This document shows positions 9,385-18,333 of a stretch of DNA of 64,000 bases, piece after piece. The stretch spans positions 62,001 to 126,000 of the forward strand of contig NZ_MCGB01000092.1 of assembly GCF_001699815.1 (NCBI RefSeq). Reading direction: 5' to 3'. The notes under the pieces are model-generated. The model saw nothing but the letters and a program-made list of their open reading frames with translations, was not told the DNA's origin and did not search any database. Numbering within the stretch: the first letter of the stretch is position 1; each line of letters opens with the position of its first letter. The position numbers were made by a program, and so were the translations under genes. The DNA is from Ralstonia pickettii. GTDB lineage: Bacteria; Pseudomonadota; Gammaproteobacteria; Burkholderiales; Burkholderiaceae.

Positions 9385-11535
9385 CTACTTTTTCCAGTAG
9401 CCGCGCATCTTCTTGCTCAGGTCGACCTTGGCCGCGGCACGCGCCTCGGCTGCGGGGTCTGCACCGGGCTCCGGTTCCGGCCATGCGCAGGCTTCGAACA
9501 GCGGCAGCAGCGCAGGCGGAATGAAGCGCGTGCGCGACGCGTAGATGTGCCGATCGCCATTGGGTGTTTGCTGGGTGACGTAGAAACGCTGGGGCACCAG
9601 GATGTCGAGGTGCTCACGCGCACGGGTCATCGCCACGTAGAGCAGCCGGCGTTCTTCTTCCAGTTCTTCGTGCGAGCCGGCGCCCAGATCGGCCGGCATG
9701 CAGCCGTCCACGGCATTCAGCACATACACCGCCTTCCATTCCTGACCTTTCGACGAATGGATCGTCGAGAGGATCAGGTAGTCCTCGTCGCGGTATGGGT
9801 CGCCCGATTCATCGCTGGTCAACTCGGGCGGGTCGAGCGTCATCTCGGTCAGGAAGCGCTCCCGGGTGGCGTACGTTGCGGCCATGCGGGCGAGCTGGTC
9901 GAGATCGCCCTGGCGCACGGCCGCGTCGTCGTGCAGGCGCTCCATGTGCGGCGAGTACCAAGCGCCTACGGCTTCGAGTTCGCCAGCCCATTCCAGGCTG
10001 TCTTTGGGCACGCGCAGGGTTTGCATGAGCGCCATCAGCGTAGACCAGTCGCCGGCCAGCCGCGCCGGTGGCTCGTAGGCGAGCAGCGCGGCAATCGGGT
10101 CCGCCGCTTCCGCCATGGCGTCGAGCACGCGTGCCGCCGTGGCGGGGCCTGCACCTGGCAGCAACTGGATCACGCGAAACCCGGCAATGCGGTTGCGCGG
10201 GTTCTCGGCCCAGCGCAGTACCGACAGCACATCCTTCACATGTGCCGCCTCCAGAAACTTGAGGCCGCCGTATTTCACGAACGGGATGTTGCGGCGCGTG
10301 AGTTCGATCTCCAGCGGCGCGCTGTGGCTCGCGGTGCGAAACAGCACCGCCTGCGATTTCAGCGTCAGCCCGCCTTCACGGTGATGCAGCACCTGCTCAG
10401 CCACGCAACGCGCCTGCTCGGCCTCGTCACGCACTGAAATCAAGCGCGGCCGATGCGTCGATGCGCGGTCCGTCCACAACGTCTTGGCAAAGCGCTCCGT
10501 GGCAAAACGCATCACGCCGTTGGAGGCATCCAGAATCGGTTGCGTTGACCGGTAATTGCGCTCCAGCAGCACCGTGTGCGCCGGCCGCGAGAAGTGGCGC
10601 GGAAAATCGAGGATGTTGCGTACCGTCGCCGCGCGAAATGCGTAGATCGATTGCGCGTCGTCGCCCACCACGGTCACACCGCGGCCGTCCGGGCGCAACG
10701 CACGCAGGATGGATGACTGCAACCGGTTGGTGTCCTGGTATTCGTCGACGAGGATGTGGTCGAAACGGGCGCCAATCTCGGCCGCCAGTTCGGCGTCGGA
10801 CACCATCGCGTGCCAGTAGAGCAGGAGGTCGTCGTAGTCGAGCACGTGCTGCGCTTGCTTGGCTTCGACATACGCATCGAACAGCGTGCGCAATTGCGTT
10901 TCCCACATCGCGCACCACGGAAAATGGTGCTTCAGCACGGCGTTCAGCGGGCTCTCGGCGTTGATGGCGCGCGAGTAGATCGCAATGCAGGTCTGCTTGA
11001 GCGGGAAGCGGCGTTCCTTGGTCGACAGGTTCAGCTCATGGCGCACGACGTTGAGCAGATCGGCCGAGTCGCTGCGGTCATGGATGGTGAAATCGGGGGC
11101 GAGGCCCACGCGCTCGGCATATTCGCGCAGCAGGCGCGCGCCGATGCCGTGGAAGGTGCCCGCCCAGGGCAGCGTGGTCTTGTACGACGTGCCGGCCGAA
11201 TTGAGGGCGTTGTTCGATCGCTCGCCCTGCATGGCTCGCGCCAGCAGGTGGCCGGCACGGTTCGACAGTTCGCTCGCCGCCCGGCGGGAAAACGTCAGCA
11301 GCAGGATGCGTTGCGGATCGGCGCCGTTGGCCACCAGATGCGCCACGCGCCAGCCCAGCGTGTGCGTCTTGCCGGACCCTGCGCCGGCCAGCACGAGCAG
11401 CGGCCCGGTTTCCGCCGCGTCCGCTCCAGAGATACCGAACTCGACTGCCTGGCGCTGCTGGTCGTTCAGCTGGGCCAGGTAACCCGGCGTGGCCGGCGCA
11501 TTGGCGGTGTCTGGGGTGGGGGAGGCGGCAAGCAC
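9385..11535 (-). CDS. UvrD/Rep-family superfamily 1A DNA helicase
   Basis: A 716-residue ATP-dependent 3'-5' helicase. The motifs appear in order: Q motif (LNDQQRQAV), Walker A (AGAGSGKT, 50-57), Ia ([10 protein letters not shown]), Walker B ([10 protein letters not shown]), motif III ([13 protein letters not shown]), IV (LERNYRST), V ([12 protein letters not shown]) and VI ([10 protein letters not shown]). It is slightly longer than Rep and lacks the extended UvrD C-terminus. It ends in a basic KKMRGYWKK tail. The start is GTG with no obvious Shine-Dalgarno. A near-perfect LexA-type box (11558-11573) lies 23 bases upstream of the start, suggesting SOS control and a DNA-repair role. It converges with the mdtD-like gene. 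Confidence 0.92.
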   Translation of the reverse strand: MLAASPTPDTANAPATPGYLAQLNDQQRQAVEFGISGADAAETGPLLVLAGAGSGKTHTLGWRVAHLVANGADPQRILLLTFSRRAASELSNRAGHLLARAMQGERSNNALNSAGTSYKTTLPWAGTFHGIGARLLREYAERVGLAPDFTIHDRSDSADLLNVVRHELNLSTKERRFPLKQTCIAIYSRAINAESPLNAVLKHHFPWCAMWETQLRTLFDAYVEAKQAQHVLDYDDLLLYWHAMVSDAELAAEIGARFDHILVDEYQDTNRLQSSILRALRPDGRGVTVVGDDAQSIYAFRAATVRNILDFPRHFSRPAHTVLLERNYRSTQPILDASNGVMRFATERFAKTLWTDRASTHRPRLISVRDEAEQARCVAEQVLHHREGGLTLKSQAVLFRTASHSAPLEIELTRRNIPFVKYGGLKFLEAAHVKDVLSVLRWAENPRNRIAGFRVIQLLPGAGPATAARVLDAMAEAADPIAALLAYEPPARLAGDWSTLMALMQTLRVPKDSLEWAGELEAVGAWYSPHMERLHDDAAVRQGDLDQLARMAATYATRERFLTEMTLDPPELTSDESGDPYRDEDYLILSTIHSSKGQEWKAVYVLNAVDGCMPADLGAGSHEELEEERRLLYVAMTRAREHLDILVPQRFYVTQQTPNGDRHIYASRTRFIPPALLPLFEACAWPEPEPGADPAAEARAAAKVDLSKKMRGYWKK

Positions 11536-11557
11536 GGCAGGGCGTCACAAAAAATAA

Positions 11558-11573
11558 CTGTATGAATATACAG
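11558..11573 (-). promoter_or_regulatory. LexA/SOS box upstream of the helicase
   Basis: The sequence is CTGT-ATGAATAT-ACAG, with both conserved CTG/CAG ends and an AT-only core apart from one G. This matches the proteobacterial LexA operator (CTGT-N8-ACAG). It is placed 23 bases upstream of the helicase start, where repressor binding would block transcription. Confidence 0.7.
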
Positions 11574-11635
11574 CACTGTGATGCCTGCCTGCGGAAAGTG
11601 AGCGCGTCGGACGGAAGGCCGGCGACGGTGGCCGA

Positions 11636-11953
11636 TCAGATCCCGTCCCGCAGCTTTTTCGCGAAGTCCTGCGGGGATGCCCGCCGGTTGACCGCATCCA
11701 CCAGATCCGCCAGGAACCAGGGCAGCACGAGTTGCGTGCCCGGATCGCTCAGGCCGACGCGGAGCCGGTCATGAGACGCCGATTCGGTGGCTTTGGCCGG
11801 CTGGATCGGCTGCGGAGGCTGGCTGTGCGCAAGCATCCCTTGCAGGTCCTGATCGGTGAAGGTGAACGTTGACGTGGTGAGCGCCGAGGCGGTCATCGCT
11901 GCGGTCATCAGCATCGTGGCCACGACAAGGTGTTTGAGGGTGATGGCAGGCAT
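11636..11953 (-). CDS. Hypothetical secreted protein
   Basis: A 105-residue protein. It has a Sec-type signal peptide (basic start, hydrophobic VVATMLMTAAMTASA, cleavage near residue 25), then a polar region with a Pro/Gln-rich stretch (SQPPQPIQPAK). The C-terminus is amphipathic (LPWFLADLVDAVNRRASPQDFAKKLRDGI). It is predicted periplasmic. It sits alone between the helicase and YnfA genes. I recognise no family and no catalytic motif. Confidence 0.6.
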   Translation of the reverse strand: MPAITLKHLVVATMLMTAAMTASALTTSTFTFTDQDLQGMLAHSQPPQPIQPAKATESASHDRLRVGLSDPGTQLVLPWFLADLVDAVNRRASPQDFAKKLRDGI

Positions 11954-12099
11954 CGCGGCCTCCAGGACAAAAAAAGCGGTTGGGTGAGGGGCGACCGGCG
12001 CGTAGCGCGATGGCCGTAGCCATGATCCACCCTCCGATCGTGGCGGCGGCTTAGGGTTCCGTTTCGCTCAGGAAAACCTAAATATCGTGCGCAATCCGA

Positions 12100-12432
12100 T
12101 CAATTGGCCTGCGGTTGCAGGGCGATCACGGCCATCCCCGTCAACGCTATAGCCGCGCCGCCGACGTCCCAGCGGGTGAGCGCCACACCGTCGACCAGAC
12201 GCAGCCACACAAGCGCCACGGCGATATACACCCCGCCGTATGCCGCATAGGTGCGGCCGGCCGCAGCCGGGTGCAATGTCAGCAACCACGCAAACAGCGC
12301 GAGCGAGGCGGCCGCCGGCAGCAGGAGCCAGAACGGCTTGCCTTGCCGGAGCACGAGCCACGGCAGATAACAACCGACGATTTCCGCCACGGCGGTGAAG
12401 GCAAACAGCACGGCAATACGAAGCAGTTCCAA
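12100..12432 (-). CDS. YnfA family (UPF0060) inner-membrane protein
   Basis: A 110-residue protein with four transmembrane helices and the characteristic YnfA features: [17 protein letters not shown] near the N-terminus and [23 protein letters not shown] in the second half. The length matches the family (about 108). YnfA proteins resemble half of a small multidrug resistance transporter, and some members act as SMR-like efflux pumps. No partner gene lies nearby. Confidence 0.9.
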   Translation of the reverse strand: MELLRIAVLFAFTAVAEIVGCYLPWLVLRQGKPFWLLLPAAASLALFAWLLTLHPAAAGRTYAAYGGVYIAVALVWLRLVDGVALTRWDVGGAAIALTGMAVIALQPQAN

Positions 12433-12514
12433 AACGGCCCCTCGAAGCGATCAAGACGCAGATGGCGCAGATTGTGGCATGCAGCGCCGCGCTGCCACGC
12501 GGTCTCAGGCGACC

Positions 12515-12934
12515 TCAGGCGGGCGAGGCGGCATGCGCCTGCAGCAACGCATCGATTTCGGCTTGCGTGCCCGCGAATGCGCCGGCACGCGTGGCGGTGA
12601 GGGCGGCCGCCGCAGCAGCTTGGCGCAGATGCGCCTGCACGGGCGCCCCGGGCGACTGCAGCTGGCTCGCCAGCCAGGCGCCCATCGCGGCATCGCCGCA
12701 GCCGACGGTGTCCGCCACCGGCACGGTAAAGGCCGGTTGGGTGATACGCGCATCGTCTTGCCCGCCGTGCGCCGCTGTCAGCCATTCCATGCCGTCGGCC
12801 CCGAGCGTGAGCAGGATGTCGGCTTGCGGCGCGAGGGTGCGCAGCGTGGTGAGCGGATCGGCATCACCGGGAAACAGTTGGCGCAAATCTTCATCCGATA
12901 CCTTGATGACCGATGTGATGGCGGCCATGCGCAC
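12515..12934 (-). pseudogene. C-terminal remnant of a PfkB-family sugar kinase (fructokinase-like)
   Basis: The 139 residues correspond to the second half of a PfkB/ribokinase-fold kinase. They contain VIKVSDEDLRQLFPG, the ATP-site loop (ILLTLGADGMEWL) and the catalytic anion-hole motif DTVGCGDAAMGAW with the base Asp. A normal family member has about 310 residues. The sugar-binding N-terminal half is missing: only about 120 bases separate this segment from the stop of the upstream TraB-like gene, and the in-frame codons there (ending HYAPLLVR) cover at most about 40 residues. A deletion has fused the end of this gene to its neighbour's 3' side. Activity is very unlikely. Confidence 0.75.
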
Positions 12935-13055
12935 CAGCAGCGGCGCGTAGTGGGGGGGCGCCCATCGCCGCGCGGACTTGGCCGCGCATGCCGAACTGGC
13001 AGCGGCTGTCGGATCGACGCCGCCGGAAAAGCGCTGACCGGAAAACGCGTACGCG

Positions 13056-14078
13056 CTAGCGCGGTGTGATCGCCGGCAACACCGGCGTGACCTTGTATCC
13101 GCGCGCCGCCAGCAGCGCAGGAATTCCTTTGGGCCCGATCATATGCAACGCGCCCACAGCGCCAAACACGCGCTGGCCGCTGTTGTGCACGCGCGCAATG
13201 TTCTCGGCCATGGCGCGGTTGCGGTGCGTCACCAAGCGTTGGAATGCGCGTTTATCCGACGCCGTCTTCAGGCAATCGCACCACTGCGGGTAGTGCTCGA
13301 GCGTGCTGAGGTCGCTGTCGGCCCAGGCATTGGCGAGCGTGAGCGTCTGCGTGCGCGCCTCGCCCGATTCAATCGCGTCGAGCACGGTATCGAATTGCTG
13401 CGCAACCTCGTTCTTCGGCACGATCTCGTTGAGCACGCGCACCTGCTGCGCCAGCGTTTCGAGCGGCACGATCGGCAGGTGCACGCTCTTGGCGTAGGTG
13501 GTGAGAAACAGGTCGATGCCGAAATCCGGATAGAGCCCGTCTGTGCGTACCCCCAGCACCGCCAGCGAGGCCAGTTGCATGGTCGGCTGGAACTTGCGGA
13601 TCTGCGTGAGGGCCGTGTCGGGCAGGCAAGCCGCGGAGAGCAGTTTGTTGAAGCGCTCGCCGCGACGGCCGGTCAGGAGCCGGCGGTCTTCTGCGCTGTT
13701 TTGCGCGGTTAGCGGCGTGCGGTCGGTGTCCTTGTCGAGCAGGTCGAGTTCGAGCGCGATGCTGTCAACCTGCTGAAGCGCGCTGCGCACGGTGGGGCCG
13801 GGCAGCATCCAGTCGGCCCGCGCAACGTGGATCGTGCCGTAGAGCCACGAGGTGTGACCGTTCTTTTCGATGCGCCAGAGCAGGCCGTGGTCGGTCGCGC
13901 GTTGCGCGGCGGCGGTCCAACCGTCTTTGGGGATGAAGCTTGAGGCGGGTGGCGGACAGTTCGGGGTCGGTGCCGGTGCCTGTACGGGTGTGGTGTCTTG
14001 CGCGGCAGCCGTGCCGACGCCCGTCAATAGGAAAAACGCGGCCGTGAGCGCGCGCCACGTGGTGCGATTGCGTGCCAT
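13056..14078 (-). CDS. TraB/GumN family secreted protein
   Basis: A 340-residue protein. A signal peptide comes first (MARNRTTWRALTAAFFLLTGVGTAAAQ), then a TraB/GumN domain with the diagnostic opening LLWRIEKNGHTSWLYGTIHVA and the C-terminal VFGAVGALHMIGPKGIPALL. The family belongs to the Tiki/TraB-like putative metalloprotease group; the GxxH near the end and the early H are the conserved putative metal ligands. I chose the ATG at 14078 because it follows GGGGAGC and begins a clean signal peptide; an upstream ATG at 14162 would hide it. It is predicted periplasmic. Substrate unknown. Confidence 0.85.
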   Translation of the reverse strand: MARNRTTWRALTAAFFLLTGVGTAAAQDTTPVQAPAPTPNCPPPASSFIPKDGWTAAAQRATDHGLLWRIEKNGHTSWLYGTIHVARADWMLPGPTVRSALQQVDSIALELDLLDKDTDRTPLTAQNSAEDRRLLTGRRGERFNKLLSAACLPDTALTQIRKFQPTMQLASLAVLGVRTDGLYPDFGIDLFLTTYAKSVHLPIVPLETLAQQVRVLNEIVPKNEVAQQFDTVLDAIESGEARTQTLTLANAWADSDLSTLEHYPQWCDCLKTASDKRAFQRLVTHRNRAMAENIARVHNSGQRVFGAVGALHMIGPKGIPALLAARGYKVTPVLPAITPR

Positions 14079-14161
14079 TTGGCTGCTCCCCGAATATTGT
14101 TGTGTCGTCTGTCCAGTGTAGCGGGCGCAAGCCATTGCGTCCCACGCGACGATCAGGCCCA

Positions 14162-15343
14162 CTACGTGCTCAATTTGGGCGGCACGGCATGCGCACCGCG
14201 CGTCTCGCTAAACCACAGTGCCAGGCTTTCGTCTTCCAGCGCGTAGGCGCCGCGCGACTCCTTCCAGATCAGGTTCTTGTCGCGCAGCGCGTCCAGCGCG
14301 GCCTGCACCGTGGCAGTGGAAAACTCGCTGTGGCCGAGCTTGGCCGCATATGCCTTCATCGAGTCTTCCGAAAACGGCGAATAGCCTTGTCCGCGCTCGA
14401 TCAGCACCGCCAGCACGGCACGCTGGATTTCCGTCAGCGCGCTGTAGTCGCTTTCGATCTCGCCCCAGATGCGGTCCCGAAAACCCTGCGCGCCGCGCTT
14501 GAGCAGCTCGCCCAGGCTGGCGGCTTCACCCAGCTCCAGGGCGATCTCGCTGACGATGCCCTTGAGCATCTCCGGCCGGTGCCCGACCAGTTGGAAGGCG
14601 GCAAACATGTCGTCTTCCTTGAACTGGTTGTCCGGCGCCAGATGCTGGTTGACCCACGCCGTGTACGCCGACACATACGGCCGCCCGAGCAGCGGGAAGT
14701 TGGTCACGCGCGAGCCGAAAAACGGCTGCGTGCGATTGAGCAGCAGGTTGGCGAGCTTGTCGCGGTTCGACCCCGTAAAGACGAGGAAGAGGCGCGGTTC
14801 GTCCACGCCCTGGTTCATCTGGTCCCGCGCGGCCTTGAGCGCGAACATGGCATTGGTGCCGGCCTCCGTGGACAGCGCGTGCTGCGCCTCGTCGATGATC
14901 AGCACGACCGGCCGCTGCACCGCCTTGTAGAGCACATCGAGCGCGTCGGCCAGGGTAATGCCCGGCGGCAGCCCGATCTTGCCGAGGTTGAACGTGAACG
15001 TGCGCAACACGTCGACCTTCTCCATGCCGGCCTGCTTGGCGAGCTTCGCGATCGGGCCGTCGAACTGCGCCAGCTTCGATTTGATGGCGTCGGCGATCAG
15101 CAGGCCGGGATCGCGTGCGCGGTCGGCCCATAAGTCCACGTAGATGGCGATCCACTTGCGGCGTTCGACCTCCGGCACCAGGTCTTCGCGCAGGAACGTG
15201 CTTTTGCCGGTGCGCCGGGGCGCCGCCAGGAACAGGCCTGAGCGCGCATCGGCCAGGCCCTTGCCTTCCAGGCTGTCGCACAGCGTGTTGGCGAGGTCCT
15301 GGCGGTGGAAGCTGAAGCGTCCGGTATCGGTGTCGGAATCCAT
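14162..15343 (-). CDS. AAA ATPase with C-terminal winged-helix-like region (Orc1/Cdc6-like)
   Basis: A 393-residue cytoplasmic ATPase. Walker A is APRRTGKST (41-49), Walker B is VVLIIDEAQHAL, and a sensor-1-like FTGSNRDKL follows. The C-terminal 110 residues look like a winged-helix DNA-binding region (LTEIQRAVLAVLIERG, FSTATVQAALDALRDKNLI). Archaeal-type Orc1/Cdc6-like ATPases of this build occur singly in many Proteobacteria with unknown roles. It has its own AT-rich promoter region on the right, with a TATAAT box on this strand. No mobile-element or defence gene lies beside it. Confidence 0.8.
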   Translation of the reverse strand: MDSDTDTGRFSFHRQDLANTLCDSLEGKGLADARSGLFLAAPRRTGKSTFLREDLVPEVERRKWIAIYVDLWADRARDPGLLIADAIKSKLAQFDGPIAKLAKQAGMEKVDVLRTFTFNLGKIGLPPGITLADALDVLYKAVQRPVVLIIDEAQHALSTEAGTNAMFALKAARDQMNQGVDEPRLFLVFTGSNRDKLANLLLNRTQPFFGSRVTNFPLLGRPYVSAYTAWVNQHLAPDNQFKEDDMFAAFQLVGHRPEMLKGIVSEIALELGEAASLGELLKRGAQGFRDRIWGEIESDYSALTEIQRAVLAVLIERGQGYSPFSEDSMKAYAAKLGHSEFSTATVQAALDALRDKNLIWKESRGAYALEDESLALWFSETRGAHAVPPKLST

Positions 15344-15384
15344 GGGAAGCCCTGTTTTAGACCTGATTATGGAAATCGGTATAA

Positions 15385-15413
15385 ATTATAGTCGATCCAA
15401 TAATTAAGGCTAA
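15385..15413 (-). promoter_or_regulatory. Probable sigma70 promoter of the AAA ATPase gene
   Basis: On the minus strand TTAGCC (15408-15413) and a perfect TATAAT (15385-15390) are separated by 17 bases. The start codon lies about 40 bases downstream. The surrounding 15355-15420 stretch is markedly AT-rich compared with its neighbours. Confidence 0.4.
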
Positions 15414-15530
15414 TTCCGATCGAAGTGCCAGTCGATTTCCGTCGATTTGCCGTTGCGCGGCACTGTGCCGCAGGCAATTCGGGGAACTGTGTGCAGCGCT
15501 ATACTCCACACATTCTGACGTTGCCCATCC

Positions 15531-15932
15531 ATGCTCCATCGCCGCTGGCTCTTCCTCGTCTGGCTTGCGATCGTACTGAACGTACTGTCGCCGGTGCTCG
15601 CTTCCGCACGCGCGGCGGCCACGGGCACGCTTGACGTCGAGCTGTGCAGCGCAACGGCACCGCATGGCAGCACCGTGCAGGTTGCTATCGATCTGCAAGG
15701 CGATGGCTCTGCCGACGATTCGACCGCCCACCACGGCGTGGCGCACTGCCTGTATTGCCCGGGGTTTGCAGCCGGGCTGGCGCTGGCCTCGGTTCCAGCG
15801 CTGGATGTTCCCTCTGCCCATTTCGTCTATCGCGTGCGGCAGCCGGCCACCCCGGCGCCCGTGTATGCGCGCAGTGCGCTGCGCGTGGCCGGGTCGCGCG
15901 CGCCTCCTGTTTCTCCGTCGTTGTCGATCTGA
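15531..15932 (+). CDS. DUF2946 protein
   Basis: A 133-residue protein with an N-terminal signal or anchor helix (RRWLFLVWLAIVLNVLSPVLA). A short conserved segment (HHGVAHCLYCPGF, about 62-75) contains the His/Cys pair typical of DUF2946, where HCxxC is the family mark, and a second hydrophobic stretch follows. DUF2946 genes are often found next to TonB-dependent copper receptors, and here the next gene, 82 bases on, is a TonB receptor. The HxxxxHCxxC arrangement could bind a metal. A -10-like TATACT lies at 15500-15505 without a clear -35. Confidence 0.75.
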   Translation: MLHRRWLFLVWLAIVLNVLSPVLASARAAATGTLDVELCSATAPHGSTVQVAIDLQGDGSADDSTAHHGVAHCLYCPGFAAGLALASVPALDVPSAHFVYRVRQPATPAPVYARSALRVAGSRAPPVSPSLSI

Positions 15933-16014
15933 CGCGCCTGCGGAGGTTGCTCCGTGGCGCCTTTGCGTTCGGCCCCGTTTGGGCCGACGCCATCGCAATC
16001 CGGAGACCTTTCCG

Positions 16015-18333
16015 ATGTCATTCCACAAGCGCGCTGGGGCCGCCGCCCTTAAGCGCACGCTCGTGTGCCGCGCTGCGCTCGCGCTGAGCGCAGCAGCACC
16101 ACTGTCTGCTTTCGCTGCCGAGGATGCGGCATCCGTGCCCGCGCCCGTCACGCAGGAACTTGCGCCCACCGTGGTGCGGGCCAACGCCAACCCCGCGCCG
16201 TTCGCCCGCAATACGCCGGCGGTCGTGCAAAGCGTCACAGCCGATCAACTGGCCGATCGCAACGTCGTCACTGCCGAAGACGCCGTCAAATACCAGCCCA
16301 ATGTGATGGTGCGCCGCCGCTTCATTGGCGACCGCAACTCCATCTTCGCCGGCCGCGACTTCAACGAGATCCAAAGCGCACGCGGTCTGCTGTATGCCGA
16401 CGGCATCCTGCTCTCGAACCTGCTTGGCTCCAGTTACAGCTACCCGCCGCGCTGGTCCATGGTCGGGCCGGATGAACTTGCGCGCGTCGATATTTTGTAT
16501 GGGCCGTTCTCGGCGCTGCTGCCTGGCAACTCGATGGGGACGACCATCGCGATGACCTTGCGCCGCCCAGAAAAATTCGAGGCCGCGGCGCAGACGCAGA
16601 TCATGAGCCAGCATTACAACGATGCCTACGGCTTTTCGCGCAACGTCACCGGAAACCACGAAAGCGCATCGCTGGGCGACCGCATCGGCAAGTTCTGGTA
16701 TGCGCTGTCAGTCGACCGGCTGGAGAACGACAGCCAACCGATGCAATACGCCACGCCCAACTCCCGGTTCACCGCAGGCGGCACGCCGGTGCCGGTCACG
16801 GGTGCGCGGCAGGATCTCGGCCCCAATGGCCAGCCGCGCGTGATTCTCGGGCCGCAGATGCTGGAGCGTACGCAGCAACTGCAAGAGACGCTGCGATTCG
16901 GCTACGTATTCAGCGACAGCCTGGAGGCGTCGCTCACGCTGGGCCACTGGGAGAACCACTTCAACGATCAGGCGCTCAGCTTCCTGCGCGATGCCGCCGG
17001 CAACACCGTCACGGGCGGCAATGTGCTGATCAACGGCACGCCGTACACGATCGCCCCGAACACCTTCGCCCCGCAAAACGGCGACCAGGAAAACTGGCTC
17101 TACGGCCTGGGCGTGAAGGGCAAGATCGGCGGCTGGAAGATCGACACCAACGCGTCGGCCTACAACGTCTCACGTGACATCCTGCGCGCGTCGAACACGG
17201 CGGCCGGCAATGGGCCCGGCACGGTGTTCTACGGCGACGGCACGGGCTGGTCCAACTTCGACATCAAGGCGACGTCGCCCACGGTGTCCGGCCATACCTT
17301 CACGACCGGCTACCACTACGACCAATACCACCTGCGCAACCAGACCTTCAACGCGAGCAACTGGTCAACGGAAACACTATCCACGCTCAAATCCAGCTAC
17401 CAGGGCGACACGCAAACGCAGGCCGTCTTCCTGCAGGACGCGTGGGCGTTTGCGCCGCGCTGGCTGGCCACACTGGGCCTGCGCTACGAAAGCTGGCGCG
17501 CCTACAACGGCCAGCTCGGCAACGGCACGAGCGCGTTGGGCTACGCCAGCCGTACCGAAGACGCGTTTTCGCCCAAGGCGGCCATTCAATGGCAGGCCAC
17601 GCAAGACACGCTGCTGCGCTTGTCGTATGGCTGCGCCGTGCGCTTTCCGACGGTGGCGGAGCTGTTCCAGGGCACGATCAGCGGCAACACGATCGTCAAC
17701 AACGACCCGAACCTCAAACCTGAGCGCGCCAATGATTTCGACTTCACCGTCGAGCAGGCTGTGCCCTACGGCGTATTGCGTACCAGCCTGTTCCAGAGCG
17801 ACGTGCGCGACAGCATCTACACGCAGACCAACATCACCGTTACGCCCAACGTGACGAACGTGCAGAACGTCGATCGCGTGCGCACGCGCGGCATCGAGTT
17901 GGCGTATTCGGGGCAGGAGGTTCTGCAGGATGCGGGTGTGCGCGGCGTGGACGTTGAAGCCAACGTCGCTTTCACGCAATCGAAGACGCTGGCCGACGCC
18001 GCCAACCCGACCTACGTCGACAAGACCTGGCCGCGCATGCCGCGGGTGCGCGCCAATCTCTTTGCGAGTTGGCATGCCACGCCTGACTGGACGGTGGGCG
18101 CGGGCGTGCGGTATTCCGGGCGGCAGTACGGCACGCTCGACAACACCGATGTGCTGCCGAACGTCTACGGTGGCACGAGCAGCTTCTTCACCGTGGACCT
18201 CAAGGCTAGCTACCGTATCGACAAGCACATCACGCTGGCGCTGGGCGTCGACAATCTGACCGACCGGCGGTACTTCGTGTACCACCCGTATCCGTCGCGC
18301 ACCTTCTATGGACAACTGAAATGGCGTCTGTAA
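16015..18333 (+). CDS. TonB-dependent outer-membrane receptor
   Basis: A 772-residue protein starting at ATG 16015 after GGAGA (16002-16006). A signal peptide ends near AFAAE (about residue 35). A TonB-box-like LAPTVV follows, then the plug domain (QSVTADQLADRNVVTAEDAVKYQPNV; LYADGILLSNLLG; DELARVDILYGPFSALLPGNSMGTTI), then a beta barrel with the family C-terminus DNLTDRRYFVYHPYPSRTFYGQLKWRL ending in a hydrophobic residue. It imports an unknown ligand across the outer membrane. The DUF2946 gene upstream and the Cys-rich protein downstream favour a metal such as copper, but the barrel sequence alone does not say. Genes 16015-20089 overlap or abut and form one operon. Confidence 0.92.
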   Translation: MSFHKRAGAAALKRTLVCRAALALSAAAPLSAFAAEDAASVPAPVTQELAPTVVRANANPAPFARNTPAVVQSVTADQLADRNVVTAEDAVKYQPNVMVRRRFIGDRNSIFAGRDFNEIQSARGLLYADGILLSNLLGSSYSYPPRWSMVGPDELARVDILYGPFSALLPGNSMGTTIAMTLRRPEKFEAAAQTQIMSQHYNDAYGFSRNVTGNHESASLGDRIGKFWYALSVDRLENDSQPMQYATPNSRFTAGGTPVPVTGARQDLGPNGQPRVILGPQMLERTQQLQETLRFGYVFSDSLEASLTLGHWENHFNDQALSFLRDAAGNTVTGGNVLINGTPYTIAPNTFAPQNGDQENWLYGLGVKGKIGGWKIDTNASAYNVSRDILRASNTAAGNGPGTVFYGDGTGWSNFDIKATSPTVSGHTFTTGYHYDQYHLRNQTFNASNWSTETLSTLKSSYQGDTQTQAVFLQDAWAFAPRWLATLGLRYESWRAYNGQLGNGTSALGYASRTEDAFSPKAAIQWQATQDTLLRLSYGCAVRFPTVAELFQGTISGNTIVNNDPNLKPERANDFDFTVEQAVPYGVLRTSLFQSDVRDSIYTQTNITVTPNVTNVQNVDRVRTRGIELAYSGQEVLQDAGVRGVDVEANVAFTQSKTLADAANPTYVDKTWPRMPRVRANLFASWHATPDWTVGAGVRYSGRQYGTLDNTDVLPNVYGGTSSFFTVDLKASYRIDKHITLALGVDNLTDRRYFVYHPYPSRTFYGQLKWRL

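Noticed and set aside
14162-15343. The AAA ATPase as a defence or plasmid-replication gene
   Set aside because: Its neighbours are ordinary chromosomal genes, with no effector, origin-like repeats or partition genes, so no such role can be claimed.
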